Below, one piece after another: positions 43,884 to 52,095 of a stretch of DNA of 56,840 bases. The stretch comes from Streptomyces sp. NRRL F-5630 (GTDB lineage Bacteria; Actinomycetota; Actinomycetes; Streptomycetales; Streptomycetaceae), in the NCBI RefSeq assembly GCF_000719475.1, contig NZ_JOGO01000038.1:1-56840 (forward strand). Direction: 5' to 3'. The notes under the pieces are model-generated. The model was given only the letters and a program-made list of their open reading frames with translations, was not told where the DNA came from and searched no databases. A program made the position numbers and the translations under genes. The first letter of the stretch is position 1. Every line of letters begins with the position of its first letter.

Positions 43884-44616
43884 GTGTGTCCCCCCACATG
43901 AACGAAGCGCACCACTCTGACGCGCTCACACATCGTCAGCCAGGGACCTCCACGGCAGGAACACTTTTCCACCGAACCTCACGCACAGTTACCTCACGCA
44001 CGCAGCGTGTTCCCATGGATTTTTGAACGTTGTCGCGTGACAAATGAAGACCGATTACGCTACCTGCCTTGCATTAAAAGGTCCTACGCGGCATTGACTG
44101 AGGATGGCGAGGTGGCTGCCGTACCCGAGACATGAGTCACAGGAATATTCACTGCGGCCGGGGCAAGGAGTCCCCGGCCTTGTCTCACGTCCCCTTCTGC
44201 TACAGCTGCCAGACGCTCCGGATTACCACCGCGCGCCCCGCCGGTGGGTTCCTCCCCACTCGCGCCGCGGCTGGGCGGCCGGGCGCGACCAATCTGAGCC
44301 GGCTCATGCTCCCGGCGACTGAGGCACCCTGCGGGCGGGCCTTCGGCGCTCGTCACCCCTGCGAAGCGGCTGCACGAACTTCCGGCTGGCCACGACTGGC
44401 TCGCCGTGACGAGCAGCCGCGCGCGGCGGAAGTCCGCTCATGGCCGTGAGCTTGCGCTCGAGGCCGGAGAGGATCGGGGCGACGTCAGACGGAGGCGCCG
44501 GCCTGGCCAAGCCAGACTGCCGCCGCGCAGGGCCCGCCCCCCACCGTTGCCGAGGCCCGCGCGCACGTGCTCTCGTCCCAGCCCCCGGCGTACCCGGCCC
44601 TGCGACACGCAAGTCT
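43884..44616. other. Intergenic with Rhs promoter, otherwise empty
   Basis: The Rhs leader lies at 43884-44090 and contains two copies of GTGCGTGAGGT (43976-43986 and 43991-44001, complement strand, 15 bp apart). A GGCCGGGG/CCCCGGCC hairpin is at 44156-44179. No coherent protein is seen in any frame of the remainder. Confidence 0.5.
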
Positions 44617-44982
44617 TCAGCGGCGGGTGGCGGTGAGGAGGGTGCCGACGAAAGGGGGCTCGGTTCCGGTGAGGGTGGCGATGGTGTTGATGCTGTGGTG
44701 GAGGGTGTCGTAGAGGAGGGCGGCGTCCTGGGCAGGGGTGCGTGGTGCGCCGGTGCGCAGGGCGATGTGGTAGGTGAAAAGGTTCCAGGCGAAGGCGGCA
44801 GGGTTGGGGCGGCCGATGACGCGGGGCCAGTCGGTGGCCAGGAGGGTGAAGACCTGGGTCACGACTAGGTGGGCTTCCTCAGAGGGGAGGAGGGCGCTGG
44901 CGTAGTCGCGGTAAGCGAAGCGGTTGAGGTCGTAGAAGGCATGGAAGGCGGCGGCGCTGGCGGCCAGGGTGCGGGAGGTCAT
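44617..44982 (-). CDS. Small protein resembling sigma-factor region 2
   Basis: A 121-residue soluble helical protein. The stretch FHAFYDLNRFAYRDYASALLPSEEAHLVVTQVFTLL followed by WPRVIGRPNPAAFAW resembles ECF sigma region 2 (core RNA-polymerase and -10 binding) but there is no region 4 and no linker. It begins 7 bp after the regulator stop on the same strand. It may be a truncated sigma-like partner for that regulator, or only a structural look-alike. Confidence in the gene is good, in the role low. Confidence 0.6.
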   Translation of the reverse strand: MTSRTLAASAAAFHAFYDLNRFAYRDYASALLPSEEAHLVVTQVFTLLATDWPRVIGRPNPAAFAWNLFTYHIALRTGAPRTPAQDAALLYDTLHHSINTIATLTGTEPPFVGTLLTATRR

Positions 44983-44989
44983 CGTTGCC

Positions 44990-46060
44990 TCAGCCGAAGT
45001 GCTCGGCATGCAAGGAGGAGGGCTTCGTGATGTGGGCTTGGACGGCCGCGTGGTGGTATGCGGCTTGCCAGAGCGGGCGCATATCGGAAGGGAGGCTGAA
45101 CAGGGCAGCAGCGAGCTGCTCGTGCACGCCCCAGTTGGGGATGCGGGGGCCGTCCAGGGCTTCGCGGAGGGTGGCAGGGGTGAGGGTGCCCGTGAGGGCG
45201 TCGTTGAGGGTCTGCCGGGTGTGGCCGGAGGCGAGAAGGAGTCCGCCGAGGTAGTCGCGCAGGTAGGCGACGGGGTCGGTGCCCGGCGGCGGTTCGATGT
45301 CGGCGGCGACGTTGTAGAGGGGCAGGAGGAGGCGCTCGGCGATACCGAGGGTGCGGGCGAAGGCCTGCACGTAGGGCCAGTGCAGGGGCTTTTCTCCCGA
45401 CAGGAGCCGGGAGACGTAGGAGGGGTGGCGCTTGATCGCCTGGGCGAGCGTGCGCTGCGTGGCCTGGGAACGACGCGTTGCGTGGGAGAGCGCGGCGCGC
45501 AGGCGGTCGGGGGCCCGGCGCTCGGAGCACTTCTGAGCACGCGGGAGCGAGGGCTCGTGACCGGGCAAGCCGTCGGCGCCTTTCCCGTCGAGAAGGCCGT
45601 GTTCCTTCCACGGGTTCGCGTAGTTGCCAAGGGTCCGGTGGAGGTACTCCTTGCTGAACTTCTTGCGGAAGTGGTCCGGTGACATTGCGAGGTGAACGGC
45701 GAGGGAGGCGTGGGTCTCGTGCTGGGCGCGGCCGCGGGCCACTGCGGCGGCCTGGGCGGCGGTGAGCGCGCGCTGGACGCAGGCGATGCGGGTGAGGAGT
45801 TCACCGGTGGGGGCCATGGTGCCGTAGGTCTCGTGCATCAGTGCCTCCGCATGGCGGACGGCGTCGTCAACGGCGGCGCGCAGCGCTTCTTCGCACAGAG
45901 CGCGTGTCGCCCGGTCCTTTTCCTCCTTCCGCTGTTTCTCCGGGGCCCGGGAGCGGCAGACCGGGCACCGGGCGGAAGGCCGGCCGGAGCGGGCGGGCTC
46001 GAGTTCCAGCGGCGTGTCGCAGTCCCGGCAAAAGCGGGAAGCGCGATGGCGAACATCCAT
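44990..46060 (-). CDS. XRE-type regulator with N-terminal zinc-finger-like motif
   Basis: A 356-residue protein. The start MDVRHRASRFCRDCDTPLELEP carries CxxC and a second CPVC pair about 20 residues on, a rubredoxin-like zinc knuckle. A charged helical region (ALRAAVDDAVRHAEALMHET) follows, then a helix-turn-helix of XRE type (TQRTLAQAIKRHPSYVSRLLSGEKPLHW) and a C-terminal helical domain (GHTRQTLNDALTGTLTP). GAGG precedes the ATG. It is in one unit with the sigma-like small gene. A DNA-binding regulator is clear; target and signal are not. Confidence 0.65.
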   Translation of the reverse strand: MDVRHRASRFCRDCDTPLELEPARSGRPSARCPVCRSRAPEKQRKEEKDRATRALCEEALRAAVDDAVRHAEALMHETYGTMAPTGELLTRIACVQRALTAAQAAAVARGRAQHETHASLAVHLAMSPDHFRKKFSKEYLHRTLGNYANPWKEHGLLDGKGADGLPGHEPSLPRAQKCSERRAPDRLRAALSHATRRSQATQRTLAQAIKRHPSYVSRLLSGEKPLHWPYVQAFARTLGIAERLLLPLYNVAADIEPPPGTDPVAYLRDYLGGLLLASGHTRQTLNDALTGTLTPATLREALDGPRIPNWGVHEQLAAALFSLPSDMRPLWQAAYHHAAVQAHITKPSSLHAEHFG

Positions 46061-46089
46061 GTGCGGGGTCCTCAATCCGGGGGTTCTTA

Positions 46090-46127
46090 CCGCGCCGGGG
46101 TGGGGGATTTCCCCCACCCCGGCGCGG
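46090..46127 (-). terminator. Strong hairpin terminator
   Basis: Perfect 17-bp arms CCGCGCCGGGGTGGGGG / CCCCCACCCCGGCGCGG with loop ATTT. It follows the small membrane-protein gene and precedes the regulator start, so the two are separate units. Confidence 0.8.
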
Positions 46128-46209
46128 CATCGCAAGACCAACCACCGTGGCGAAGGCCCCCGGAAGGGGGGCGCCTTGCCACGGCAGTGGATCGGGGGGC
46201 GGTGCGGCG

Positions 46210-46482
46210 TCAGTGCTGCCAAACGCGCCGGTAGACGACGCAGGACCCGTATGCGAACACGCTCAGGGCGGTCAGAGCGGGCGCGGCCCAGGGCGACGAG
46301 CTGCCCGCGATGAGGAGGCATGGGCCCGTGACCGCGCCGGCGAGGAGATTTCCGCGCACGGTGACCGCCAGGGCAGACCACCGCTGGGTTTGAACCCCGG
46401 AAAGAGGCGGGATGATAGCGTCACGGGCCCGGTTACCCCGCGGAAACGTGAGGATCCGGTACCAGCACCGGCTGAGAACCAT
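46210..46482 (-). CDS. Small membrane protein, unknown
   Basis: A 90-residue protein starting MVLSRCWYRILTFPRGNRAR after GGAGAACACC. Two hydrophobic segments (LLAGAVTGPCLLIAG and APALTALSVFAYGSCVVY) flank a short Ser-Pro turn, with a basic N-terminus. No family is recognised. It is monocistronic, flanked by a terminator downstream and a large hairpin upstream. Confidence 0.5.
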   Translation of the reverse strand: MVLSRCWYRILTFPRGNRARDAIIPPLSGVQTQRWSALAVTVRGNLLAGAVTGPCLLIAGSSSPWAAPALTALSVFAYGSCVVYRRVWQH

Positions 46483-46521
46483 GGTGTTCTCCGTTCGTGA
46501 TTTGAAGGTGCACTGCGTGAA

Positions 46522-46565
46522 CGAGACCCTGGGGGTGGGCGTCCAACCAGACCCCCGGGGTCTCG
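46522..46565. other. Large hairpin upstream of the small membrane-protein gene
   Basis: Arms CGAGACCCTGGGGGT and ACCCCCGGGGTCTCG pair over 15 positions with one G-T mismatch around a 14-base loop. It lies about 40 bp ahead of the start at 46482 on the minus strand, where it may act as an attenuator or as the terminator of the preceding region. Confidence 0.4.
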
Positions 46566-46584
46566 CCCGTACCGAGCGGCTCAC

Positions 46585-47023
46585 GGCCGACTCACGTACG
46601 GGGCGAGCACACTATTCGGCTGCGCGACGTGGCGACAACTTCACTCTGCGGAAGCGGTGTTGAGCACCCTCTCCGCCATGAATCCCTTTTGTCTCCGTGC
46701 GCGGGACGATGCACGTGCACGCGATCGCAACCCGATAATTAGCGGCCAAAAAGCGACACCGTACCCGACCGAAGTACTACAAAATGCGCATCACGGCGCG
46801 CCTGACGGCGCGCCCGCACCCCGCCCGCGCGCCCCCCGAAACACACCACCCGCGCGCCCCGCACCGGTCACCGCACCCCCGCCCCCGCCCCAATCAGGGA
46901 GATTCACCACCCCCCGGACACACCTCTCCCACCACACCGAACCGCAGGCCGCCCCGCGCGGGCCCGTACCGCCGCCGCGCGGCCGCGCCGGCGCAGCGGC
47001 ACAAAGGCTGCAAACTTATACAA
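46585..47023. other. C-rich intergenic region, no gene
   Basis: Contains a very C-rich low-complexity stretch around 46800-46920 (runs such as CCCGCCCCCGCCCC). Frames through it give proline- and arginine-rich nonsense. No motif is seen. Confidence 0.5.
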
Positions 47024-47056
47024 GTGCGGCCCGATCGGCACTCGATCAGGCCGCAC
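47024..47056 (-). terminator. Hairpin terminator of the HNH gene
   Basis: Stem GTGCGGCCCGATC / GATCAGGCCGCAC with one mismatch, 7-base loop, starting 6 bp beyond the stop of the nuclease gene. Confidence 0.7.
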
Positions 47057-47062
47057 TCGCGC

Positions 47063-47740
47063 TCAGCGGGCCAGTTCGACCTTGATCGGCACGTTCGGGC
47101 ACTCCGCCGCGACGCGCTCCAGGGCCGCCTTTTCGGAGGTGTCGATCGAGAGGCCCCACCTGGTCTTCACGGTGGTCCAGGTCGTGACGTAGGTGCAGCG
47201 GTAGGAGTGGGCCGGTGGCATCCAGCTGGCGGGGTCCTGGTCGGCCTTGCTGCGGTTGGTCTTCGCGGAGACGGCGATCAGCGACCGGTCATCAGCCAAG
47301 TCGTTCGCGTACCGTTCGCGGTCCTTCGCGCTCCACTCATAGGCGCCGCTGTCCCAGGCTTCGGCTAGTGGCACGAAGTGGTCGATGTCGAGACCGCTGG
47401 GCCCGTTGATGGTGGTGTCGTCGTAGGCGGAGCGCCAGGTGCCGCCGGTCAGCTTGCACCCGGCGCTCTTGTCCGGAGCGGTGATGGCTTCCGAGAGCAA
47501 GACTTCGTTGCGGGTGTTGCATCCGTCGCGGTCTTCGTCGATCCAGTGCTTGAACTTCGCCCGCTCATAGCCGGTGCGCCTCTCGGCCCGGGTCTCGAGG
47601 GCGGCGATGGCTTTGCGGAGCGGGAGGGTCACGGTGTCGCCGGGAGCGGCTGGGTGGTCGGCGGCGGCCGCGGTGGGGGCGAGCGCGGTGCTGACGGCGA
47701 GCGCGGTGAGGGCGGCGGGGATGGTGCGGGACAGGCGCAA
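47063..47740 (-). CDS. Secreted HNH-family nuclease (DUF1524/GmrSD-like)
   Basis: A 225-residue protein with a Sec signal peptide (MRLSRTIPAALTALAVSTAL, cleavage near TAAAADHP). The nuclease core has DRDGCNTRNEVL and the His-containing GLDIDHFVPLAEAWDSG, then a third metal or zinc-like CTYVTTWTTVK region, as in extracellular HNH proteins of actinomycetes. It should cut DNA outside the cell or in the wall space. It is monocistronic, with its own terminator, and lies next to the CRISPR array only by chance as far as can be seen. It has no Cas motif. Confidence 0.85.
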   Translation of the reverse strand: MRLSRTIPAALTALAVSTALAPTAAAADHPAAPGDTVTLPLRKAIAALETRAERRTGYERAKFKHWIDEDRDGCNTRNEVLLSEAITAPDKSAGCKLTGGTWRSAYDDTTINGPSGLDIDHFVPLAEAWDSGAYEWSAKDRERYANDLADDRSLIAVSAKTNRSKADQDPASWMPPAHSYRCTYVTTWTTVKTRWGLSIDTSEKAALERVAAECPNVPIKVELAR

Positions 47741-48110
47741 GACGTCCTCCGGAGATCACGACAGGTCAGGATCTTCCTACCGGGAGGAAACAGCACCTCG
47801 TGGCCGTAGAGCAGACCCATCACCCCGGAGAGCGGTAAGTCGTATCAGCGCAGGAGAGGGGGCCAGGGGGCACCTCGATAGGGCCCTGCAGATTTCGGCT
47901 CGTCTCAAGCCGTACGCCCCGATGTGATGCTCTCGCTCTCCGGCCGACGGGCCCACCCCACATCCTCGGCCTGGCGCAGGGACGCACGCTGGACTCCGCC
48001 GACCGAACGAGGACGAGCCCCCGTCGCCGAAATCGGCCCGAGCCTCACGTCGACGCCGCCCCGGCGCCGCGCGCTTGAAGTTCAGGCAGCGGCGCGGATG
48101 AGGCGTTGCA
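47741..48110. other. Intergenic between nuclease gene and distal end of the CRISPR array
   Basis: About 370 bp of ordinary GC composition. It contains the nuclease promoter. No coherent ORF, repeat or motif is recognised. Confidence 0.5.
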
Positions 48111-49175
48111 GCGCTTCGTGTGCGCGAGCGGAGCGGACCCGAACCTGACCATGGCCTGGGGCTGCAAGCTCGGGTGACTTCCGCGCGAGCGGAGCGGACG
48201 AGGGGACGGGCTACTCCTGGTCCGCCGACGGCGGGTGACCTCCGCGCGAGCGGAACGGACGCGAAGACCTGGAGGAGCGGATTACGCAACACCGGGTGAC
48301 CTCCGCGCGAGCGGAGCGAACACCGCCATGGCGCACCCCGAGCGGCCCGTCACCGGGTGACCTCCGCGCGAGCGGAGCGGACCGCTGCTTGGGGTACCAC
48401 TGGCCGTGCTCTGCCGGGTGACCTCCGCGCGAGCGGAGCGGACGCGCCGACCGTCCGCGCGACCTTCCACGCCTGCGGGTGACCTCCGCGCGAGCGGAGC
48501 GGACCACGTCACCGGCCTCCCGTACGAGAAAGACATCGGGTGACCTCCGCGCGAGCGGAGCGGACGCGTGCTTACGCAGTCCGCGCGGCAGGAAGTCCGG
48601 GTGACCTCCGCGCGAGCGGAGCGGACTGGATCGAGTGGTCGCCCACTGCGGGGAGCATCGGGTGACCTCCGCGCGAGCGGAGCGGACCAAGGGAGCGTCA
48701 CTTCGACGGTCGGGAACTCCGGGTGACCTCCGCGCGAGCGGAGCGGACGGGTTCGATGGGCATTCGTGCTCCTTGTGACATGGGTGACCTCCGCGCGAGC
48801 GGAGCGGACGCGACCGCGTCCGTCCGACGCACCCCGACCGCCGGGTGACCTCCGCGCGAGCGGAGCGGACGGGATCGTCCCCGCCCCGAGGTCACTGATG
48901 GCCGGGTGACCTCCGCGCGAGCGGAGCGGACGACGCGATCCAGCGCGCCCGCGAGAGCCGCGACGGGTGACCTCCGCGCGAGCGGAGCGGACGGCCTGTT
49001 CCTGGCCCCGTTCAAGCTCCAGTGCGGGTGACCTCCGCGCGAGCGGAGCGGACGGCCTCTACCTGCGGTCGCAGGGGGCGGCGCATGGGTGACCTCCGCG
49101 CGAGCGGAGCGGACGTGCCCACGGGCTCGTCCACGCCGTACGCGGTCGGGTGACCTCCGCGCGAGCGGAGCGGAC
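48111..49175 (-). CRISPR. Type I-E CRISPR array, 18 repeats and 17 spacers
   Basis: Repeats of 28 bases, beginning GGGTGACCTCCG and ending GAGCGGAGCGGAC on the plus strand, start every 61 bases from 48172 to 49148; spacers are all 33 bases. The unit contains a short hairpin (CTCCGC-GCGA-GCGGAG). A degenerate repeat at 48111 keeps only the last 17 bases; those at 48172, 48233 and 48294 each carry one base change, so the old (distal) end is at low coordinates and the leader side is at 49175, next to cas2. Transcription is therefore on the minus strand, where the repeat starts GTCCGCTCCGC and the handle ends in CACCC plus a spacer-junction G. Confidence 0.97.
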
Positions 49176-49192
49176 CTTCGCGACCTGCACTG
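49176..49192 (-). promoter_or_regulatory. Very short spacer between cas2 stop and first repeat
   Basis: Only 17 bases separate the cas2 stop (49193-49195) from the leader-proximal repeat. Leader functions (promoter, integration signal) must therefore lie within the cas2 coding end. Confidence 0.5.
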
Positions 49193-49501
49193 TTAGGACG
49201 GCTTTGCAGTTTCTTGACTATCGCGCAAGCGCTGAAAGGCGATCAGTGTGAGGCCGTCGAAGTCCACGGTGTCGCGGCGTTGTGGGCCTGCTGTGTGGAG
49301 GGTGAAGCCCTGCTCGTTGTTCGTGGGGTAGGCGAGTACCGCGCTGCCGTCGGTGAGGCAGGCAGTGAGGTTGTTCCAGAGTTCGGTGCGGACACGGGTG
49401 GAGATGGTTCCGACGTAGAGGGTGGGAGTGACTTCCAGGAGCCAGCGGGTGAGGGCTCCCCGAAGGTGGTCGGGAACGGCGGTGGCGGAGATGACGGTCA
49501 T
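49193..49501 (-). CDS. cas2: CRISPR-associated protein Cas2 (type I-E)
   Basis: A 102-residue Cas2e. It starts MTVISATAVPDHLRGALTRWLLEV and has the type I-E signature GTISTRVRTELWNNL and NNEQGFTLHT. It forms the adaptation complex with Cas1. It starts 31 bp after the cas1 stop, has a poor ribosome binding site and is last in the operon, ending 17 bp before the array. The start is the ATG; an in-frame GTG three codons upstream would add V-P-A. Confidence 0.92.
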   Translation of the reverse strand: MTVISATAVPDHLRGALTRWLLEVTPTLYVGTISTRVRTELWNNLTACLTDGSAVLAYPTNNEQGFTLHTAGPQRRDTVDFDGLTLIAFQRLRDSQETAKPS

Positions 49502-49532
49502 GGCGGGCACGGCAGGGGGCGGGCCTCTCGTG

Positions 49533-50513
49533 TCAGGGGGCGTGGTTGGTGCCGCCGGGGAGGGGGCCGGTGACGGGGTCCCAGAGGTCCACGAGCTGTT
49601 CGTCGAGGTCTTCCTCGTTCTCTGTCGGGCGTGTGTGCTCGGGGTCCAGGAGGTTCTGGACGTCGCGGACGATGCGGGGCATGAGGCGGAAGAGGCGGAG
49701 GTTGTCGCGGAAGGAGCGGCGGGCTTCCGATTCAGGGGAGGCGGAGGCGTGGAGGGAGAAGGCGAGGGGGATGGTGAGTTCGGCTTTGTAGAGATCGGCG
49801 ATGTCGTAGACGAAGGACTGCTGGTTTCCGCTGTGGACGAAGCCCAGGGCGGGTGAGCAGCCGAGGGCGACGAGGGCGGCATGGGTGATGCCGTAGAGGC
49901 AGGTGTTGGCGGCGGAGAGCGCGAGGTTGACGGGGTCCTGGGTGTCCCAGGTCTCCGGGTCGTAGGCCCGGCGGAAGCGGCCGATCCGGTGCTGGTTGGC
50001 GAGGAGGCGGTAGAGGGCTTTGACGCGTTGACCTTCCAGGCCGCGCAGTTGTTGCAGGGTGGCATTGGCGGGTGCCTGGCCGGGGCCGAAGCGGTGTTCG
50101 TACATGGCGGTGGCGACGGCGAGGCGGCGGGTGTCGTCCGACCAAGCGCGTGCCTGGTGTTCGAGCCAGGTGGTGGTGAGGGTGCCGGGGACGGTGGCGC
50201 AGTAGCAGCGGACGCCGCCCATGCCGGTGGCGACGACGGTGGTTCCGTGGCGGGCGAAGGTGGCGAGGGCGCGTGCGGTGATGGAGGTGCCGGGGCCGAG
50301 GAGGACACAGGCGAGGGATGCGGTCGGGAGGTAGACGGTTTCGCGGCCGCGTTTCTCGGTGGTGATTTCGGCGCAGACGCCGGTGTCGTCCTGGTGCACG
50401 CGGACGACGTCGAGGTAGAGGAAGGAGAGGCTGTCGGCGACACGGGGAAGCATGGCGATGGTGGGGGCGGCGAGCCGGCGGCGGCCCGCGCCGTCCGTGG
50501 TGGGGGCGCTCAT
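49533..50513 (-). CDS. cas1: CRISPR-associated endonuclease Cas1 (type I-E)
   Basis: A 326-residue Cas1e. Metal-binding residues are in place: Glu in ATAMYEHRFG, His in GFVHSGNQQSF and Asp in VYDIADLYK. It integrates new spacers at the leader end with Cas2. The ATG overlaps the cas6e stop as ATGA. The C-terminal tail carries an acidic segment (TENEEDLDEQLVDLWDP). With Cas2 intact, and spacers of uniform length, the system is presumably able to acquire spacers. Confidence 0.95.
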   Translation of the reverse strand: MSAPTTDGAGRRRLAAPTIAMLPRVADSLSFLYLDVVRVHQDDTGVCAEITTEKRGRETVYLPTASLACVLLGPGTSITARALATFARHGTTVVATGMGGVRCYCATVPGTLTTTWLEHQARAWSDDTRRLAVATAMYEHRFGPGQAPANATLQQLRGLEGQRVKALYRLLANQHRIGRFRRAYDPETWDTQDPVNLALSAANTCLYGITHAALVALGCSPALGFVHSGNQQSFVYDIADLYKAELTIPLAFSLHASASPESEARRSFRDNLRLFRLMPRIVRDVQNLLDPEHTRPTENEEDLDEQLVDLWDPVTGPLPGGTNHAP

Positions 50514-51223
50514 GCGGCGTCCGTGGTGGGGGCGATGCTGAGCAGGCCGCAGCCGTAGGCCTTGCCGGGGCCGATGCCGTGGACGAGGGCAGCGCGGAGC
50601 TGCTCGGTGTCGGCGATGGTCGCGGTGCCGTCGAAGCGGATGCGCTGGTGCCGTACGCGGTTGTTCTGGCTCTTGCCTGTGCCGCCGTCCGAACGGCCGC
50701 TCCTGCCGCTGCTTGTGCCTGCGGGGGCCTGGCGGTCGTGGACGGTGTCGAGCGGCTGGGCCTGCTGGGAGAGGAGTTTGAGGCCGGCGTTCTCGGCCTG
50801 GCGCTGCCACCACTCGTCCGCGGCGGATCCCTTGAGGGCGACGACGGCGGGGAGGTTGTAGAGGGCGCGGGTGTTGGCGGTCGGCTTGCGTACGGGTGAT
50901 GCGGCGCACCGGTAGTGGAGCGGCAGCCCGTCCTGGAGCGCTTCGAGGAGGGCGTCCAGGGGGCGGGTGGTGAGGGTGCCGTATCCGTCGGGGAGGCGGC
51001 CGGGATCGGGGCGGTGGTTCGACTGGATCAGGAGATGGCTGCCCCGGGCCGTGTCCTCGACCCGGTAGAGGACCTGATAGCGGGCGCGGGCGGGGCCCTG
51101 CGTGTCGTCGGGGAACAGGGACATGACCCGGCGGTGCAGGGATGTGCCGGGCAGCCCGGCGAGTTCGTCGCGGGCGATGCGCGAGGCGGGACCGGGCGCG
51201 AGACGGGTGAGCCACAGGCTCAT
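50510..51223 (-). CDS. cas6e: CRISPR RNA endonuclease Cas6e
   Basis: A 237-residue Cas6e (Cse3/CasE). It starts MSLWLTRLAPGPASR and ends in the glycine-rich loop HGIGPGKAYGCGLLSIAP typical of RAMP proteins. The region HRRVMSLFPD near residue 30 contains the His expected at the active site of Cas6e. It cuts the array transcript in each repeat. A serine- and glycine-rich insertion (GTSSGRSGRSDGGTGKSQNN) lies before the C-terminal domain. Start and stop overlap the adjacent genes. Confidence 0.92.
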   Translation of the reverse strand: MSLWLTRLAPGPASRIARDELAGLPGTSLHRRVMSLFPDDTQGPARARYQVLYRVEDTARGSHLLIQSNHRPDPGRLPDGYGTLTTRPLDALLEALQDGLPLHYRCAASPVRKPTANTRALYNLPAVVALKGSAADEWWQRQAENAGLKLLSQQAQPLDTVHDRQAPAGTSSGRSGRSDGGTGKSQNNRVRHQRIRFDGTATIADTEQLRAALVHGIGPGKAYGCGLLSIAPTTDAA

Positions 51224-52095
51224 CGTGCGGGACTCCCTTCGTGAGCCGGGGTGTAGGACGGGGAGGCGTACGCGGCCAGTGCCTGCAGCTGCTGGGTGCC
51301 GTAACCCTTCTGCAGTGAGGCGGGCAGCGCCAGGGTGCGGCGGTAGAGGGGGCGGGTGCGGTAGCGGCGGTGGCCGGGGGTGAAGTCGAGTGGGACGTCC
51401 AGCACGGTGGAGTGCGGCTGCGCTCCCTGCCCCTGATCCTCGCCGGGGCCGGGGTTCCCGAAGGGCAGGGGCTGGTCGGAGAGGAACAGGACGGGGACGG
51501 CAGCCTGCTTGGCCCCGGAGCTCTGCCCGTACTGGTCGGCTCGTGTGGCGAGGGGCAGGTGGGTGAGATCGTGCAGCGCGTCGGTGCTGGTGCCGAGGAG
51601 GACGGGTCCGGCCGGTGGGCAGGAGCGGCGGCCGAGATAGAGCGGCCAGCACGGGTTGCTCAGCGCTGTCGCCCACGTAGGTGGCGGCGTGCTGCGGTCG
51701 GTGAGGGTGAGCGCGACGGTGAAGACCGCGTCCTGGAGGTACCAGCGGGTGCTGGTCAGGGTCGTGGTGTCGCCCGTGCGCCGGCCCCCGTCGGCGGTGA
51801 CGACGGTCTGCGCCCCGCTGAGTCCGCCGCCGACGGTGTGGAAGTCGCGCAGGCGGTTCCCGGCCCGGTCCACCCGTACGGTGATGGACAGGCTGGCGAA
51901 TTCGTCGAGTGGCGCGTGCCGGGGGCGGCCGAGCGCGGCGGCGAGCATGCCGGTGATCCCGGACCGGCTGGGAAAGGCGAGGGTGTCGCGATCGCTGAAG
52001 TGGCTGTGCTCGCCCCAGGACTGCAGCGGGCCCGCCAGGCGCAGCAGGAGCCCCGGGAGAGCGAGCGCACCGGTACCGGCAGCGGCGGCCGTCAT
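51220..52095 (-). CDS. cas5e: Cascade subunit Cas5e
   Basis: A 291-residue Cas5e (CasD). N-terminal RAMP motif LLLRLAGPLQSWGEHSHFSDRDT, PSRSGITGMLAAALG and a C-terminal GQGAQPHSTVLDVP region are typical. In Cascade it holds the 5' handle of the crRNA. A 13-residue alanine-rich stretch precedes the conserved start (MTAAAAGTGALALPG). The ATG overlaps the cas7e stop. Confidence 0.93.
   Translation of the reverse strand: MTAAAAGTGALALPGLLLRLAGPLQSWGEHSHFSDRDTLAFPSRSGITGMLAAALGRPRHAPLDEFASLSITVRVDRAGNRLRDFHTVGGGLSGAQTVVTADGGRRTGDTTTLTSTRWYLQDAVFTVALTLTDRSTPPPTWATALSNPCWPLYLGRRSCPPAGPVLLGTSTDALHDLTHLPLATRADQYGQSSGAKQAAVPVLFLSDQPLPFGNPGPGEDQGQGAQPHSTVLDVPLDFTPGHRRYRTRPLYRRTLALPASLQKGYGTQQLQALAAYASPSYTPAHEGSPAR

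Noticed and set aside
44304..44612. A possible minus-strand gene (SDVAPILSGLERKLTAMSG)
   Set aside because: The rest of the frame is arginine/proline-rich nonsense, with no ribosome binding site and no recognisable domain.
48211..49015. Open frames across the CRISPR array giving repeated RSARAEVTR or APLARRSP peptides
   Set aside because: They are translations of the 28-base repeats in a 61-base period and have no coding meaning.
48111..49175. Self-targeting spacers against this window
   Set aside because: By eye, no spacer matched another part of the window; this was not an exhaustive search.
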